The translations under genes and the position numbers were made by a program. A stretch of DNA of 5,468 bases from Prochlorothrix sp035285005 (GTDB taxonomy: Bacteria; Cyanobacteriota; Cyanobacteriia; Prochlorotrichales; Prochlorotrichaceae): positions 1 through 5,468 of the forward strand of contig JAYKIB010000284.1 in the NCBI GenBank assembly GCA_035285005.1. Direction: 5' to 3'. Shown here piece by piece: positions 5,400 to 5,468 of the stretch. Position 1 is the first letter of the stretch. Every line of letters begins with the position of its first letter. The notes below the pieces were generated by a model that was given only the letters and a program-made list of their open reading frames with translations, ran no database searches and had not been told where the DNA came from.

Positions 5400-5468
5400 A
5401 TCCTATACATTCAGCTTTTGCGTGGAAGTTGACTGCATCTCGTTTGTCGTAATAACCCAAAATCAGCC

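Noticed and set aside
5400..5468. Possible end of a gene entering from the right edge
   Set aside because: Short frames on both strands lack recognisable motifs; nothing can be supported in these 69 bases.

Overview
The window reads as chromosomal DNA from a cyanobacterium. Evidence: CGATCG cores are frequent, with at least two full HIP1 octamers (GCGATCGC, near 833 and 1273). The ABC transporter, the HIT protein and the two linked hypothetical proteins also have a cyanobacterial look, from memory of the families and not from a search. Base composition is moderately GC-rich. The genus cannot be fixed from this alone.

Layout. Positions 1-372 hold no convincing gene. They contain a 26-bp tandem repeat (about 4.8 copies) embedded in REP-like CCCTCTCCC-type sequence, two strong hairpins, and a doubled 15-nt motif just before the first gene. 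Next is a lipoprotein with three TolB/PD40 repeats (373-966, +). It converges on a full-length MsbA-type ABC exporter half-transporter (1002-2771, -).

A 258-bp divergent regulatory region (2772-3029) follows. It carries a good sigma70-type promoter (TTGGCA-17-TATAGT) and a 16-bp perfect palindrome resembling a CRP-family operator, centred at about -61.5. The promoter reads into a two-gene overlapping cassette. The first gene (3030-4226) encodes a Pro/Tyr-rich membrane protein with a 24-unit pentapeptide array in unbroken register and a C-terminal globular domain. The second (4198-4665) encodes a small membrane-anchored protein whose C-terminal half resembles a degenerate LytM/barrel-sandwich domain. 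The 29-bp overlap and a good internal Shine-Dalgarno indicate coupled expression.

Beyond this cassette, convergently, is a HINT-type histidine triad protein (4692-5030, -), and then a 5'-truncated VapC/PIN toxin remnant (5130-5399, +) with no antitoxin beside it.

The housekeeping-type genes (ABC exporter, HIT protein) show no obvious functional link to each other. The only pair that clearly works together is the 3030/4198 cassette, whose function is unknown; it is the part most worth following up. No defence island, CRISPR array, tRNA or rRNA was seen.
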